NCBI GenBank assembly: GCA_903828235.1
Contig: CAIKLM010000010.1
Location: 1-64,000 of the forward strand
Origin: an uncultured beta proteobacterium
GTDB lineage: Bacteria; Pseudomonadota; Gammaproteobacteria; Burkholderiales; Burkholderiaceae_C
DNA length: 64,000 nucleotides
Direction: 5' to 3'
Shown here: positions 40,980 to 53,100 of the stretch, in pieces
How the letters are laid out: every line of letters begins with the position of its first letter
Numbering within the stretch: the first letter of the stretch is position 1
The notes under the pieces: generated by a model
Database searches by the model: none
The model's input: only the letters and a program-made list of their open reading frames with translations
Told to the model about the DNA's origin: nothing
Position numbers and translations under genes: made by a program

Positions 40980-42251
40980 ATGCAACTCACCAAGATCGCC
41001 CTGGCCGTCGGCGTGGCCTGCGCCGCCGCGTCGGCCACCGCCGCCCCTGACGTCAGCCGCATCGCGCTCAGCGCCGGTGCCTCGGCCGTTCAGGGCAACT
41101 ACAACCTCGCCCTGCGCGCCATGTGCACCGCGGCCGGTGGCGTGCCCACAAGCTTCGTGTCCGGCAACTTCACGACGGTGGTCTGCGCCGACGTCGCGAT
41201 CACGACCGGCGCGCAGTACACGGCCAAGCCGAACGGCGAGTTCATCAATTTCAACGGCATTCCGTTTGCCGAGGTGCGGATCAACGTTTCGGACGGCTCG
41301 TTCGGCAGCGTGCTGATCCTCAACGGCAAGGCCTACACCTTCCGTGACCCCGCCACCAGCACCAACATCGCCCCGCCCGCCGGCGCGACGATCATCGGCG
41401 GCTTCAGCGACACCGCGACCAACCGCTTCCCGGCGCCCACGATCGGCGCGAACCAGCTGTTTGCCAACGCTGGTGCTGGCGTGGCGCAGACCTTTGGGGT
41501 GGCCGCGTCGAACGCGCTGTACACCAAGATGTTCGATGCCCAGAAGCTCGCCGGCCTGATTCCCGCCAGCTGCACGGTGTCCGACACGAACCTGCCGTAT
41601 TGCGTGCCGTCGATCGCCAAGGCGCAGATGGCCACGATCATGGTCGACAACCCCTTCAACGCCGCATACTCGCGGGGCCTGGGCTTCCTGACGAGGAACC
41701 CGGCCGACGATGGCACTGAACTGCGCTACGTGCGCCGCGTCGACACCTCGGGCACGCAGTCTTCGGCCCAGAACTACTTCCTGGGCCTGCCCTGCTCGCT
41801 GGAAGCGCTGTCGATCGTTCCCGAGCCGACCAGCGACGACGAAGCGGGTGGCCTGAAGGACGCGCTGATCGGCGCCATCCGCGTGTACGCGGCCGGCGGC
41901 ACCAGCGACGTGCGCAACGAGCTGAACAAGGCCGGCGTCTTCGCGCTGGGCGTGATGTCGGGCGAGAACAATCAGAGCGGCTCGAACTGGCGCTGGCTGC
42001 GTGTGGACGGTGCCATGATCGGCGAGAACGCCATCCCGGGCACCGCCGGCATCACGAACAGCAACACGCTGAAGGATGGCTCGTACGGCTTCTACTTCGA
42101 GCTCACCTACACGGGCAACAACAGCGTCCTGGGCGCCATCGCCAGCTCGCTGAACACGCTGGCGGCCCCGGTCGGCCTGGTCAACGCCGCCGATCTGGCC
42201 GCCGGCTACAACAAGGGTGGTCTGACCTGCCAGGGCAGCTCGTCGAACTGA
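40980..42251 (+). CDS. Secreted protein of unknown function, possibly periplasmic-binding-protein-like
   Basis: Signal peptide MQLTKIALAVGVACAAASATAA; RIALSAGASAVQGNYNLALRAMC. Fold assignment is tentative. Confidence 0.65.
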   Translation: MQLTKIALAVGVACAAASATAAPDVSRIALSAGASAVQGNYNLALRAMCTAAGGVPTSFVSGNFTTVVCADVAITTGAQYTAKPNGEFINFNGIPFAEVRINVSDGSFGSVLILNGKAYTFRDPATSTNIAPPAGATIIGGFSDTATNRFPAPTIGANQLFANAGAGVAQTFGVAASNALYTKMFDAQKLAGLIPASCTVSDTNLPYCVPSIAKAQMATIMVDNPFNAAYSRGLGFLTRNPADDGTELRYVRRVDTSGTQSSAQNYFLGLPCSLEALSIVPEPTSDDEAGGLKDALIGAIRVYAAGGTSDVRNELNKAGVFALGVMSGENNQSGSNWRWLRVDGAMIGENAIPGTAGITNSNTLKDGSYGFYFELTYTGNNSVLGAIASSLNTLAAPVGLVNAADLAAGYNKGGLTCQGSSSN

Positions 42252-42306
42252 GCGAGCACGCCGCCGCCACCGGAAGGCCCTCGGGTCCTTCGGTGCGCGC
42301 ATCCAG

Positions 42307-42336
42307 CGCCCGCCTCAGGCGGGCGTCCTTCCTTCA
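42307..42336 (+). terminator. Rho-independent-like terminator
   Basis: CGCCCGCC-TCA-GGCGGGCG followed by TCCTTCCTTCA. Confidence 0.65.
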
Positions 42337-42361
42337 TCAACGCCCGGCAGAGTGCTCCGAC

Positions 42362-44080
42362 ATGCATGGTTTGGCCCGCCGCAGCGTGTTCCCGACCACC
42401 CACTTCATCCTCTGCGCCATGTCCCGCCTGTGTGTCTGGCACACCGTCTATGCCCTGGCGCTGGCCGTGTTTGCCCACGCGGCGCCTGCGCAGGCACCGT
42501 CGCCCGACACCCCCCGCTTCGACATCCTCGAGTTCGTCATCGAAGGCGACACGCTGCTGGGCGCACCGGCGCTGGAACGTGCGGTCTACCCCTTCCTCGG
42601 CCCCGGCAAGACCGTGGCCGACGCCGAAGGCGCGCGCCGCGCACTGCAGCAGGCCTATCAGGAGGCGGGTTACCTCAGCGTCAGCGTCGTGCTGCCGCCG
42701 CAGCGGGTCGACGAAGGCAGCGGCGAGGTTCGGCTGCAGGTCATCCAGGGCGTGGTCGAGCGGCTGAAGGTGACCGGTGCCGAGCACTTCCTGCCCAGCG
42801 GCATCCGCCAGGGCCTGCCCAGCCTGGCGCCGGGCAGCGTGCCGCAGTTCACCGAGGTGCAGCAGGAGCTGGGCCAGCTGGCCGCGCTGGCGCCCGACCG
42901 CCGCATCACCCCGCTGCTGGCCGCAGGCTCGGGCCCGGGCACGCTGGAGGTCGAGCTCAAGGTCGAGGACTCTCGCCCGCTGCACGGGGCGCTGGAACTC
43001 AACAGCAAGCAGTCGCAGAACACCGAGCGCGGCCGCCTGGAAGCCGCGCTGAGCTACGACAACCTGTTCCAGCGCCAGCATGCGATCGCGGGCAACTGGG
43101 TGGTGTCGCCGCGCCAGCCCGAGCAGGCCAACATCCTGTCGCTGCTGTACAGCGCCCCTCTGGGCGGCAGCGGCGACCGGCTGTCGCTGGCCTACACCTA
43201 TTCGGACAGCGACACGCCCACGCCGCTGGGCGGCCTCACGGTCTCGCGCGGAGAGACTTGGCGGCTGCGCTGGCGCGACCGCCTCGACGCGCCCGAGGGC
43301 ATCAAGCACGCACTGAGCTGGGGCTGGACGCTGCGCCACCTGAAGGACGGCAACGTCGACGTCGCCGGCTTCGGCACCGCGTCGCCGCCCTTGCGCTACC
43401 CGACCTTCGGCATCGACTACGAGCTCAGCCTGGCCGGGAGCCGGCCCGGGCGCCAGGCGCGCCTGGGCGCGAGCCTGAGCTTCAGCCTGCCGGCCTTCAG
43501 CGCCCGCACGATCGACTGCTTCGGCGTGCCCAAGGACCAGTTCGCCTGCAAGCGCGAGCAGGGCTCGCCGCGCTTCCAGGTGCTGGGACTGTCGGCCGAA
43601 CTGCGCGAGCCGCTGGGCACCGATGCCAACGGCTGGCTGCTCGCGCTGCAATTGCAGAGCCAGTACAGCGACACGCCGCTGCCGAGCTCGGAACAGGTGG
43701 TGTACGGCGGCGTCGACAGCGTGCGCGGCTACTACGAGGGCGAGCAGGCCGGCGACCTCGGCGCCGCGCTGCGCGCGGAGCTGTGGTCGCCCCGCTGGCA
43801 GCCGATGGCGCGCGTGCAATTGCGCGGCCTGGGCTTCGTCGACACCGCCGGGCTGCGCAAACTGTTCGCGCTGCCGGGCGAGGCGCAGAACGTGCAGCTG
43901 GCCAGCACGGGCCTGGGTTTGCGCGTCGACACCGACTTCGGCCTGTCGGCGAGCCTGGACTGGGCCTGGCTGTTGCGCGACACCACCCGGCTCGATCGCT
44001 TCGGCAAGGCCGAGCCGCTCAGCGGCCGCGCGGCCAGCCGGCGCCAGCGCTGGGACCTGTCGCTGCGGCAGAGCTTCTAG
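42362..44080 (+). CDS. ShlB/FhaC/HecB family two-partner secretion transporter
   Basis: POTRA-like FDILEFVIEGDTLLGAPALERAVYPFLGPGKT...AYQEAGYLSVSVVLP; C-terminal barrel ending SRRQRWDLSLRQSF. Start may be ATG 42419. Confidence 0.9.
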   Translation: MHGLARRSVFPTTHFILCAMSRLCVWHTVYALALAVFAHAAPAQAPSPDTPRFDILEFVIEGDTLLGAPALERAVYPFLGPGKTVADAEGARRALQQAYQEAGYLSVSVVLPPQRVDEGSGEVRLQVIQGVVERLKVTGAEHFLPSGIRQGLPSLAPGSVPQFTEVQQELGQLAALAPDRRITPLLAAGSGPGTLEVELKVEDSRPLHGALELNSKQSQNTERGRLEAALSYDNLFQRQHAIAGNWVVSPRQPEQANILSLLYSAPLGGSGDRLSLAYTYSDSDTPTPLGGLTVSRGETWRLRWRDRLDAPEGIKHALSWGWTLRHLKDGNVDVAGFGTASPPLRYPTFGIDYELSLAGSRPGRQARLGASLSFSLPAFSARTIDCFGVPKDQFACKREQGSPRFQVLGLSAELREPLGTDANGWLLALQLQSQYSDTPLPSSEQVVYGGVDSVRGYYEGEQAGDLGAALRAELWSPRWQPMARVQLRGLGFVDTAGLRKLFALPGEAQNVQLASTGLGLRVDTDFGLSASLDWAWLLRDTTRLDRFGKAEPLSGRAASRRQRWDLSLRQSF

Positions 44081-44108
44081 GCCGCGCCGCTGTCACAGAC
44101 CGGCAGCA

Positions 44109-44124
44109 TGAGCCTTACGGCTCA
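44109..44124. promoter_or_regulatory. Palindromic box copy E, TGAGCCTTACGGCTCA
   Basis: Core of perfect CATGAGCC-TTAC-GGCTCATG (44107-44126), upstream of the FHA-like gene. Confidence 0.6.
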
Positions 44125-44184
44125 TGGGCGGCGTGGTCCGGCCATCAGCGCCCGCGAGCATCACGGGTTGTCCACGAGGTCGCC

Positions 44185-47100
44185 ATGAACCAGGGTCTGC
44201 ACCGTCTCGTCTTCAACCGCCACCGGGGAATGGCCGTGGCCGTGTTCGAGGGCGCCCGAAGCCAGGGCAAGGCCGGCCGCGTGGGCATGGGACTGGCCGC
44301 GGTGGCGGCAGCACTGGCACTGGGCAGCCCGGTGACGGCGCAGACGCGTCCACCCGTAGTGTTTGCCGGCGCCCTGCCGGCGCCGGCAAACCCCCTGCCG
44401 CAGCCCTACGGCACGCTGCGCAACGCCAGCGGCGGCTTCGTCAACGACCCCACGCTTCGCAGCTTCGTGGCCGACCCGGCGCAGCGCTCGCGCGTGGAGT
44501 GGCGGGTCGCGCCCGACGGCCGCTCGGCCACCTTCAAGCAGGGCGACGTCGACCGCGTGATCCTGAACTGGGACCGCTTCGACATCGGCGCCGGCCACCA
44601 CGTGCACTTCGAGCAGAGCACGGACCCGTCGCGCTACGTCTCGGCGCTCAACCGCATCTGGAGCGCCGACCCGTCGCTGATCCTGGGCCGGCTGACGGCC
44701 GACCGCGAGGTGATCCTGCTCAACAGCCACGGCGTGTACTTCGGCCGCGGCGCGCGCGTGGACACGGGCAAGTTCGTCGCCACCGCCAACAGCATTTCCG
44801 ACGCCGTGTTCGAGCGCGGCCTGCGCAATGTCACCGACGGCAGCGCGGTGTTCGCCGCCGCCGGAGCCGACTACCAGCCGACGAACCCCGACGCGGCCAT
44901 CAGCGTCGAGGCCGGCGCCGAGATCCGCAGCGCCGCCGGCGGCGACGTGCTGCTGATCGCGCCGCGCGTGGCCAACCGCGGTCGCATCGACACGCCGAAG
45001 GGTCAGACCGTGCTGGCCGCCGGCGACCGCGTCTACCTGATGAGCTCGTCGGACCCGGCGCAGCGTGGGCTGATCGTGGCCGTCGACCCCCTGCGGCTGG
45101 CCGGCAGCACCACCGCCAACGACCCGACGCTCGGCATCGTGGAAAACGCCGCCGACGGCTCGCCGCTGGACGCCACCGCGCGTGCCGCCGACGCCGTGGC
45201 GCAGAAGGTCAACGAGATCCGCGCCGACAGCGGCAGCATCAACCTCGTGGGCCTGACGGTGCGCCAGGCCGGGCAGCTCAACGCCACCACCGCGGTGAAG
45301 GGTGCCAACGGCGCGGTGTACCTGCAGGCGATGGGCTCGACCCGCACGCTGGCCGGCGGCCTCAGCGAGCTCACCGAAGCCAGCCAGCGCGGCTTCGTCG
45401 TCGAGAACGGCGCCCGCGTCACCGCCTCGGCATCCGGCGGCACGGTCGAGATCGCCGCCGGCAGCGCGACGCGGGTGCTGCCCAGCAGCACCGCGACCAC
45501 GCAACTGGCCGCCGAGGTGTTCAACCCGTCGATCGTCCGCGTCGAAGGCGAGACGATCACGATGGCCGGCGGCGCCACCGTCGAGGCGCCTTCCGGCCGC
45601 ATCGAACTGCTGGCGGCCAGCCAGCGCCAGACCAGCCCGGTCTTCAGCAACACGCCGGGCCGCGCGCCCACTCCCGACACCAGCCGCATCGTGGTGGCGC
45701 CGGGCGCGAACCTGTCCACCGCCGGCGTCGTGGGCGTCGAGGTCGACGGCGCCCGCAACCAGGGCACGCAGCGCTTGTTCCGCATCGAGCTGGCCGATGC
45801 GCCGGTGCAGCGCGACGGCCCGCTGTACCGCGAGCAGGTGTTCTTCGACAACCGCGAGGCCAGCCGCATCGGCGTGGCCAACGTGGCTGGCGCCGGCGCG
45901 GGCACGGGCTTCACGGCACGCGAGAAGTCGACTGCAGGCGGCACGCTGCGCATCGAGTCCGAGGGCACCGTGGTGCTGGGCCAGGGCGCCGTCGTCGACG
46001 TGTCGGGCGGCTCGGTGCGCTACTCCGCCGCCACCTTGCAGACGTCTCTGCTCACGCGCGACGGCGTCGTCGTGCAGTTCCGCAACGCCGCCCCCGGCAA
46101 CCGCTACGACACGCTGCTCGGCGACACCCGGCAGACGCTGGTGCCGGCCTACGAGGAAGGCCGCGACGGCGGCAGCCTCGTGTTGACGGGCAACCGGCTG
46201 GCGCTGTCGTCCGAGCTCCGGGGCGACGTGGTCGAGGGCGAGTTGCAGCGCAATGGCAGCAGCAACCGGGCACGGCCGGCCGCGCTGTCGATAGGCCGCT
46301 TCGCCGGCAACGGCCAGTACCTCGCCGGACTGAGCCTCGAGGCCAACCCGACGCCAGCGCTCGACGGCTCGCTGTTCGGGTCGCCGGCCTCCGCCGACCT
46401 TTCGGCGGTGCCGTCGACGACCGTGCTGTCGCTGCCGCTCGTGTCCGCGGCAGGCTTCGGCGCGGTCGCCCTCAGGGCCGACCGCGTCGAGCAGCCGCGG
46501 TTCGGCACACTGGACCTCGGGCCGCGTGGCCAGCTCGACATCCTGGCCCGCCAGATCAGCCTGGACGGCAGCTTCACGCTGCCCGGCGGCACGCTGACGC
46601 TGCTGACCAACGACGCCAACGCAGATTCGCCGACCACGGGCCTGGGCGATATCCGGCTGTCGGGTCGCACGCGCTTCGACCTTGCCGGGCGCTTGATCAA
46701 CGACACCGTGGCCGCAGCCGGCGCAGGCGGCGACACGCCCCTGCAGCTCGACGGTGGCCGGGGCAGCGTGAGCGCGGCGCACGACCTGCTGGCCGAGCCG
46801 GGCGCCGAGATCGACGTCTCCGGCGGGGCCCGCCTGACGTCTGCGGGCACCCTGAGCCGGGGCCGGGCCGGCAGCGTGGCGCTGGCCGCGGGGCGCTCGG
46901 AGCGCTTCGAGACGCGGCTGCAGATCGAGGGCTTGCGGCTGCTGGGCCACGACTTCGGCGACGGCGGCACGCTGACGCTGGCCGGGCCGGCGCTGCGCCT
47001 GGCGGCTGGGGCCGCGGCGCCGGCCGGGTTCACCGGCCTGAGCCTGGCCCCGGAGTTCCTGTCTGCGGGCGGCTTCGGCAACGTGTCGCTCGATGCGTTC

Positions 47101-50100
47101 GGCGACGTGACCGTGCCCGCCGGCACCCGGCTTGAGCCGACGCTGTCGTCTTGGGAGCTCGCTGCCAGCCACCGTTCGGCTGGCAGCGGCCGCATGCGCG
47201 GCGAGGTCGTGCTGGCACGGCCCGTGGACGAAAACCTGGCCGACCGGCGGCCGGTGAACCTGAGCCTGAGCGCCAGCCGGCCCCTGGTGCTGAACGGCGT
47301 GGCGCTGGGCGGCGGGCGGCTGGTGGTCGAGCGCGGTGCCTCGATCGAGATCGAGGCCGGCGGCACGCTCGCGCTGGCTGCCAGCAACCGGGTGGAGATC
47401 GGCGCTGGCGACGCTGCGGCCGGTGGCCCAGCGCGACTGGATGTGCCAGGTGGCCGGTTGGCCATCACGCTCACCGGCACCCGGGGCGCCAGCAGCGCCT
47501 CCGAGGCTTTCCAGGACCCCGCCGGCTTCCTCGGCAGCCAGGCCTTGTGGATCGGTGCCGGCGCACGGCTTTCGGTCTCGGGTGTGGCCGAGCTGCGCCC
47601 GGATGCCTCACCGCCCGCCTTCAGCACCTTCGGCGACGCGGCAGCAGCGTCCACGGCGCCGCGCCTGACGGGCAACGTGCGCGGCGGCGGCAGCATCGAC
47701 CTCGTGGCCAACCGCGGCTACGTGGTGCTCGAACAGGGCTCGCAGCTGTCGCTCGACGGCGCGGCCGCAGCCTTGAACCTGCGCGGCGCGGCGACACCGG
47801 TGACGGTGGCTCGACCCGGCGGCAGGTTGCGGCTCAGCAGCCCCGAAGGCATGGTGCTGGACGGCGACATCTCGGCACGCGCACCCACCGGCGCGCTCGG
47901 GCAGGCATTGGCCGAAGGCGGCAGCCTCGAGGTGGCAATCGGTGCGGGCGGCGTCAACCGCTTCACCGTCGGCCCAGCGTACCCGGCCTCGCCGCGCCAG
48001 CTGCTCATCGACGATGTCGCGCGCACGCTGCCCGCCGGTGCGCGACCCGGTGATGACCTGGCGGCGCTCGTCGGCAATGGCTCGGCGGTGCTGTCGACGA
48101 CTTTGCTTGGCTCCGCGGGCTTCGACAGCCTGCGCCTGGGCGCCGGCGACGCCATCGTGTTCGAGCGGTCGCTGTCGCTGTACGTGCCCCAGACGCTCGT
48201 GCTCGACAGCCCGGCCCTGCAGGCCCTGCCCGGCGTGCGCGCCGAACTGTCGGCCCGCAGCCTGGCCATGGGTGACCGCACGTTGTCGGTCGACCGCAAG
48301 GGCCCGCCCGTCGACCTGCAGCCGCAGCCCGACACCGACCCAACCGGCGGCACGGCGCTCCGGCTGGGCGCGCAGACGGTCGACGTCGTCGGGCGCTCGA
48401 CCTTGAAGGGCTTCTCGACGGTGCACCTCGACGCCGGTGGGGCAGCCGGCGGCGAGATCCGCCTCGTCGCCGTCGATCCCGTAAGAAGGGACCTCGGCGG
48501 CGACATCGGCAGCCTGGGCTTCACCGGGGAACTGACGCTGACGTCGGGCCAGACCTTCGTCGCCACGGCCAGCCGCTTCACGCTCGACGGCGTGGCCGCC
48601 CGCGACGCCGGCGATGCCGGCAGCCGCCTCGTGCTGCGCACCGGTGCCGCAGGCGCCTCGGGCAACGCGCCCTGGTCGGTGTTCGGCGAACTCAGCGCCA
48701 AGGCCACGACGATCGACCACCGCGGCGTGCTGCGTCAGCCCTTCGGCGCGTTGTCGCTGCTGGCCGAACGCACGCTGACGCTGGGCGATGGCAGCCTGAC
48801 CAGCGTGTCGGGCGACGGACAGACGCTGCTCTACGGCCAGACGGACAACCTGACGCAGTGGCTGCCCAGTGGCAGTGCCGCGACCCGCCTGCCGCTGGCC
48901 AAGGGCATCGGGCTCTCCGCGGCGAGCATCCAGACCGCACGCACGGCTGTCGTCGATGGCTCGGGTGGTGGCGACATCGTGGCCTGGGAGTTCTTCGCAG
49001 GCGTCGGCGGCAGCACCGACTTCCTGGCCAGCGACGGTCTGTTCGCAGTCATCCCGTCCTACGGCAGGCGGGCCGCGGTGTCCCTGGCCCGCGGCATACA
49101 GGACTTGGAGCCCGGTGGCCGCGAGCTGGTCGTGACGATGGGTGGCTCGGGCCTGGCGCCCGGCGCCTACACGCTGCTGCCCGCTCGCTTCGCGGTGCTG
49201 GCAGGCTCCCTGCCAGAGGGCGCCTACATCGTGCGCCGCGCCGCCGATCAGGGCAGCGCCCTGCTCGCTGCGCCGCTGGTGCAGGACGACGGCGGCATCG
49301 TGATCACGGGCAGCATCCGCGAGGCGGGCTCGGCCTTCCTGGGCGCGCCGGGCGAACGCTTCGTTGTCGAGTCGGCCGACGTCTTCAACCGCCGCAGCGA
49401 GATTCGCCTCAGTTCGGTCAGCGAGCTGCTCACGCGCCGCGCAACCCTCAGCGACAGCGCGGTGCCGGCCCTGCCGCGCGACGGCGGCTCGATCGCCGTG
49501 CGCAGCACGGGCAGCGACACCTCGCAGTGGCAGGCGCAGCTGGCTGCGGGCGCCGCGGGCGGGCGGGCAGGTACGCTGGACATCGAGGCGGCCCGGCTGG
49601 CCCTGGTCGACGATTTGCGCAAGACACCGGCCGGCGCGCTGGGCGTGGCCGCGGCTTCACTGGCCGGCAGCGGCGCCGGCAGCGTGCTGATCGGCGGCCG
49701 CCGCAGCGACGGCGCACAGGCGGCCGACGGCACGCCCACCGTGGCCATCCGCGCCGGCGGCACGGCGGCGCTGACGGTCGACGTCGGCGCGGCCGGCCTC
49801 ACCGTCGACGAACTGATCCTGGCCACGTCGGGCTCGCTGGACATCGCCGCCGGCAGCCGGCTGCAGGCCAGCGGCAGCGGCAGCCAGGGCCGCCGCGCGC
49901 TGACCCTGGCCGGCGACGGCGCGCTGGTGCTGGTGTCGGCCGACGAGCTGTCGGCCGAGCGCAGCGGCGTCAGCCGCTCCGCCGGCAGGCTGTCGATCGG
50001 CGACGCGGCGCAGCTGCTGGGCCGCTCGGTGGCGATCGACGCGACCGCGGCGCTGCAGGTCGACAGCCGCGCGAGGCTCGAAGCCCAGGCGCTCAGCCTG

Positions 50101-53100
50101 TCCGCGCCACGATTGGCCATTGGCGCGCTGGCTGCGGCCGACCCACCGGGCTCGACCGAGCCCGCGCCGACGACGCTGGCCGGCAGCCTGCTGGACTCGG
50201 TGCGCCAGTCGCCCGACCTGACGCTGCGCAGCTACACGCGCATCGATTTCAGCGGCCCGCAGGCCTGGGCCGCGCGGCCGGCCGGCGGCGGCGAGGCCAC
50301 GGTGCGGCTGGACCGGCTGACGCTGGACGCCCCGCTGCTGCGCGGCCTGCCCGACGCGGCGGGCAACCCGGCCTCGGTGGACATCGCCGCGCGCGAGATC
50401 GTGTTGCGCAACACGCTGCCAGGCGGCGCTTCGCCGTCGGTGCTCAGCGGTGGCGGCAGCCTCGTGCTCGACGCGGCGCCGGCGCTGCAGTTCGGCCGCA
50501 CCGGCGGGCTGACGCTCGGACCCGGATCGGCAGCATTGGGCTTCGGCGACGTGACGCTGCGTTCGCGAGGCGATCTGGTGCTGGACGGTGCTGGCGGCGT
50601 CGCGGCGCTCGGCGACCTGAGCCTCGAGGCCGCGCGGCTGACGGCGAGCACCGCCGCCGACCACACGCTGCAGGCCGACGCCGGCACGCTGACGCTGCGC
50701 CGCAGCGCCGGGGCACGCACGCTGGGCGAACGCGTCGGCCAGGCGGCGGCAGTCACGCTGCGCGCGCGCGACGTGGTGCAGGACGGGTCGATCGACCTCG
50801 CCTCGGGCGTGCTCGACATCGTCGCCAGCGGCCGCAGCGCCGATGCGGCGGCGGTGCGATTCGGAGCGGGGTCGCTGAGCTCGGTGGCGGGCTTCTCGGT
50901 GGCCGGGCCCGATGGCTTCGTCGTCGACGGTCCTGCAGGCCGGCTGCGCGTGAGCGCCGGGCAGGGCCGCATCGAGGCGCTGGGCACGCTGGACGCGAGC
51001 GTGGCCCTGCGGCCCGACGGCACGCGCGGCGCCGGCGATGCCGGCAGCCTCGAGTTCAACGCCGCCGGGCCCGGCGGCGAGCTGCTGCTGCAGCGCGACG
51101 CCACCTGGGGCCGGCTGCTTGCCGACGGCGGACGCGACGCCGCCGACCGAGGCGGCTCGATCAGCCTCGACCTGCGCCGCCTGCCGGACTCTGCACCGCT
51201 GCTAGCGGCAATCGCGGAAGGCGGCATCGACCACGCCGTGCAGCTGCGCCTGCGCGAAGGCGACCTGACGCTGGCCGGTGCGCTGCGCGCCGAGCGGGCG
51301 CAGCTGGCTGCCGACGCCGGCGCCCTGAGACTGCAGGGCGCCACGCTGGACGCCCGTGCGGCCGAGGGCGGTGTCGTGCGCCTGATGGCGGCCGGCGACC
51401 TGGTGCTCGACGCCGGCTCGCGCATCGACGCCCGCTCGACGGCGGCCGGTGCGGCCGGTGGCGACGTGCTGCTGGCCAGCGCCGGCGGCCGGGTGCTGCC
51501 GCTGGCCGGCGCCACCGTCGATGCCCGCGGCGACGACGCTGGCGACGGCCGGGTGGTGCTGCGGGCGGCGCGCAGCGCCGACGGCACGACGCTGCAGGTG
51601 GGCCCGCTGCGGCCGGCCGACCTGCAGGCCGGCGAGGTGGCGCTCGAGGCGGTGCGGGTGTACCGGCAGGTCACCGTGGGCAGCGAGACGCGCGACATCG
51701 CCTCGATCGGCAGCGGCTCCAGCAGCCTCGTCGGCAGCGGCGCCGCCCGCAGCGGACAGCTGGGTCAGGCGACCGTGCTGTCCGACAGCAACGCCTACAT
51801 GGCCTCGGCGGCCGGTGCGCTGAACGCGCTGGGTGTCGGCGCCGCCGACCGCGGCCGTGTCTCGCTGCGCGCCGGGGTCGAGGTGCAGGCCGCGGGCAAC
51901 CTGAGCGTCGTGGCGGACTGGGCGCTGCAGGGTGCGCGAGCCGGCGGCGAGGCCGGCCTGCTGACGCTGCGTGCCGCCGGCGACCTGACGGTCAACGGCT
52001 CGATCAGCGACGGTTTCGCCAGCGCGGCGGCCAACGCCGCCTTGTCGACCAACGCCAGCGCCTGGTCCTACCGGCTCGTCGCCGGCGCCGACCTGGCTGC
52101 GGCCGACCCGCTGGCCACGCAGTCGGGCGGCAGCGGCAGCCTGTCGATCGCCGCCGGCCGTGCCGTGCGCACCGGCGCCGGCTCGATCGACCTGGCCGCG
52201 GCGCAGGATGTGCGCTTCGTGGCCGGCAGCGGCAGTACGCCCGCCGGACAGGCCTACGTGGCCGGCGCGCTGCGCACGGGAGCGGATGCCGATGCCGCCA
52301 ACGCGCTGTTCGCCGGGCACGCCGCAGCGGCCCGCCCCACGTTCACCGAGCGCGGCGGGCGCCTGAGCCTGCAAGCGGGGCGCGACATCGTGGCGCCGGA
52401 AGCCAGCCAGCTGGTCACGCAGTGGCTGTGGCGCAGCGGCGTGCTGCCCACCACGGGGGTGGATCAGGGCTTGTACGCCCGCAGCGCCCACCTGGGGTGG
52501 TGGTCGCAGTTCGCGCAGTTCCAGCAGACGCTGGGGGCCTTCGGCGGCGGTGCGATTCGCGTGCGCGCGGGCCGCGACGTGGTCAACCTGCAGGCGATGG
52601 CGCCGACGTCCGGCTGGGCCGACAGCCGCGCGCCGGCCGCCGCGCTGCTGCGCACGATTGGCGGCGGCGAGATCGACGTCGCCGCCGGCCGCGACCTGCG
52701 CGGTGGGCAGTTTCTGGCCGGCCGTGGGACGGGTCGACTCGGCGCGCTTGGCACCGTCACGGGGGAAGCCCCCAATCAGGCGGTCGACGAGCCGGTGCTG
52801 GCCCAGATGGGTGGCGCATCCTGGCGCGTGAGCGGGCGCCTCGGCGTGACGGCGACCCCCGCGTTCAACCCGACAGCGGCACCGGTGCCCTCGGCGAACT
52901 CGCGGGCACCGGTGTCGGGCTTCTTCTACACCTGGGGCGACGGTGCAGCGCAGAGCCTGCTGTCGGCAGGTGGCGACGTCACGCTGTCGAACGCGCTCAT
53001 CAGCGAAGCCAACCTGGCGCGGTTCAGCTTCGCGTCGATCACCGACACCCGTGCGGCCTACCGGGTCATACCGGCCTCGCTGACAGTGCTGGCCCTGGGC

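Noticed and set aside
42352-44184. N-terminal ~610 codons of the 4307-aa ORF (42352-55275)
   Set aside because: Arg/Ala/Pro-rich out-of-frame translation of the FhaC-like gene; the real exoprotein starts at ATG 44185 with an ESPR-like signal.
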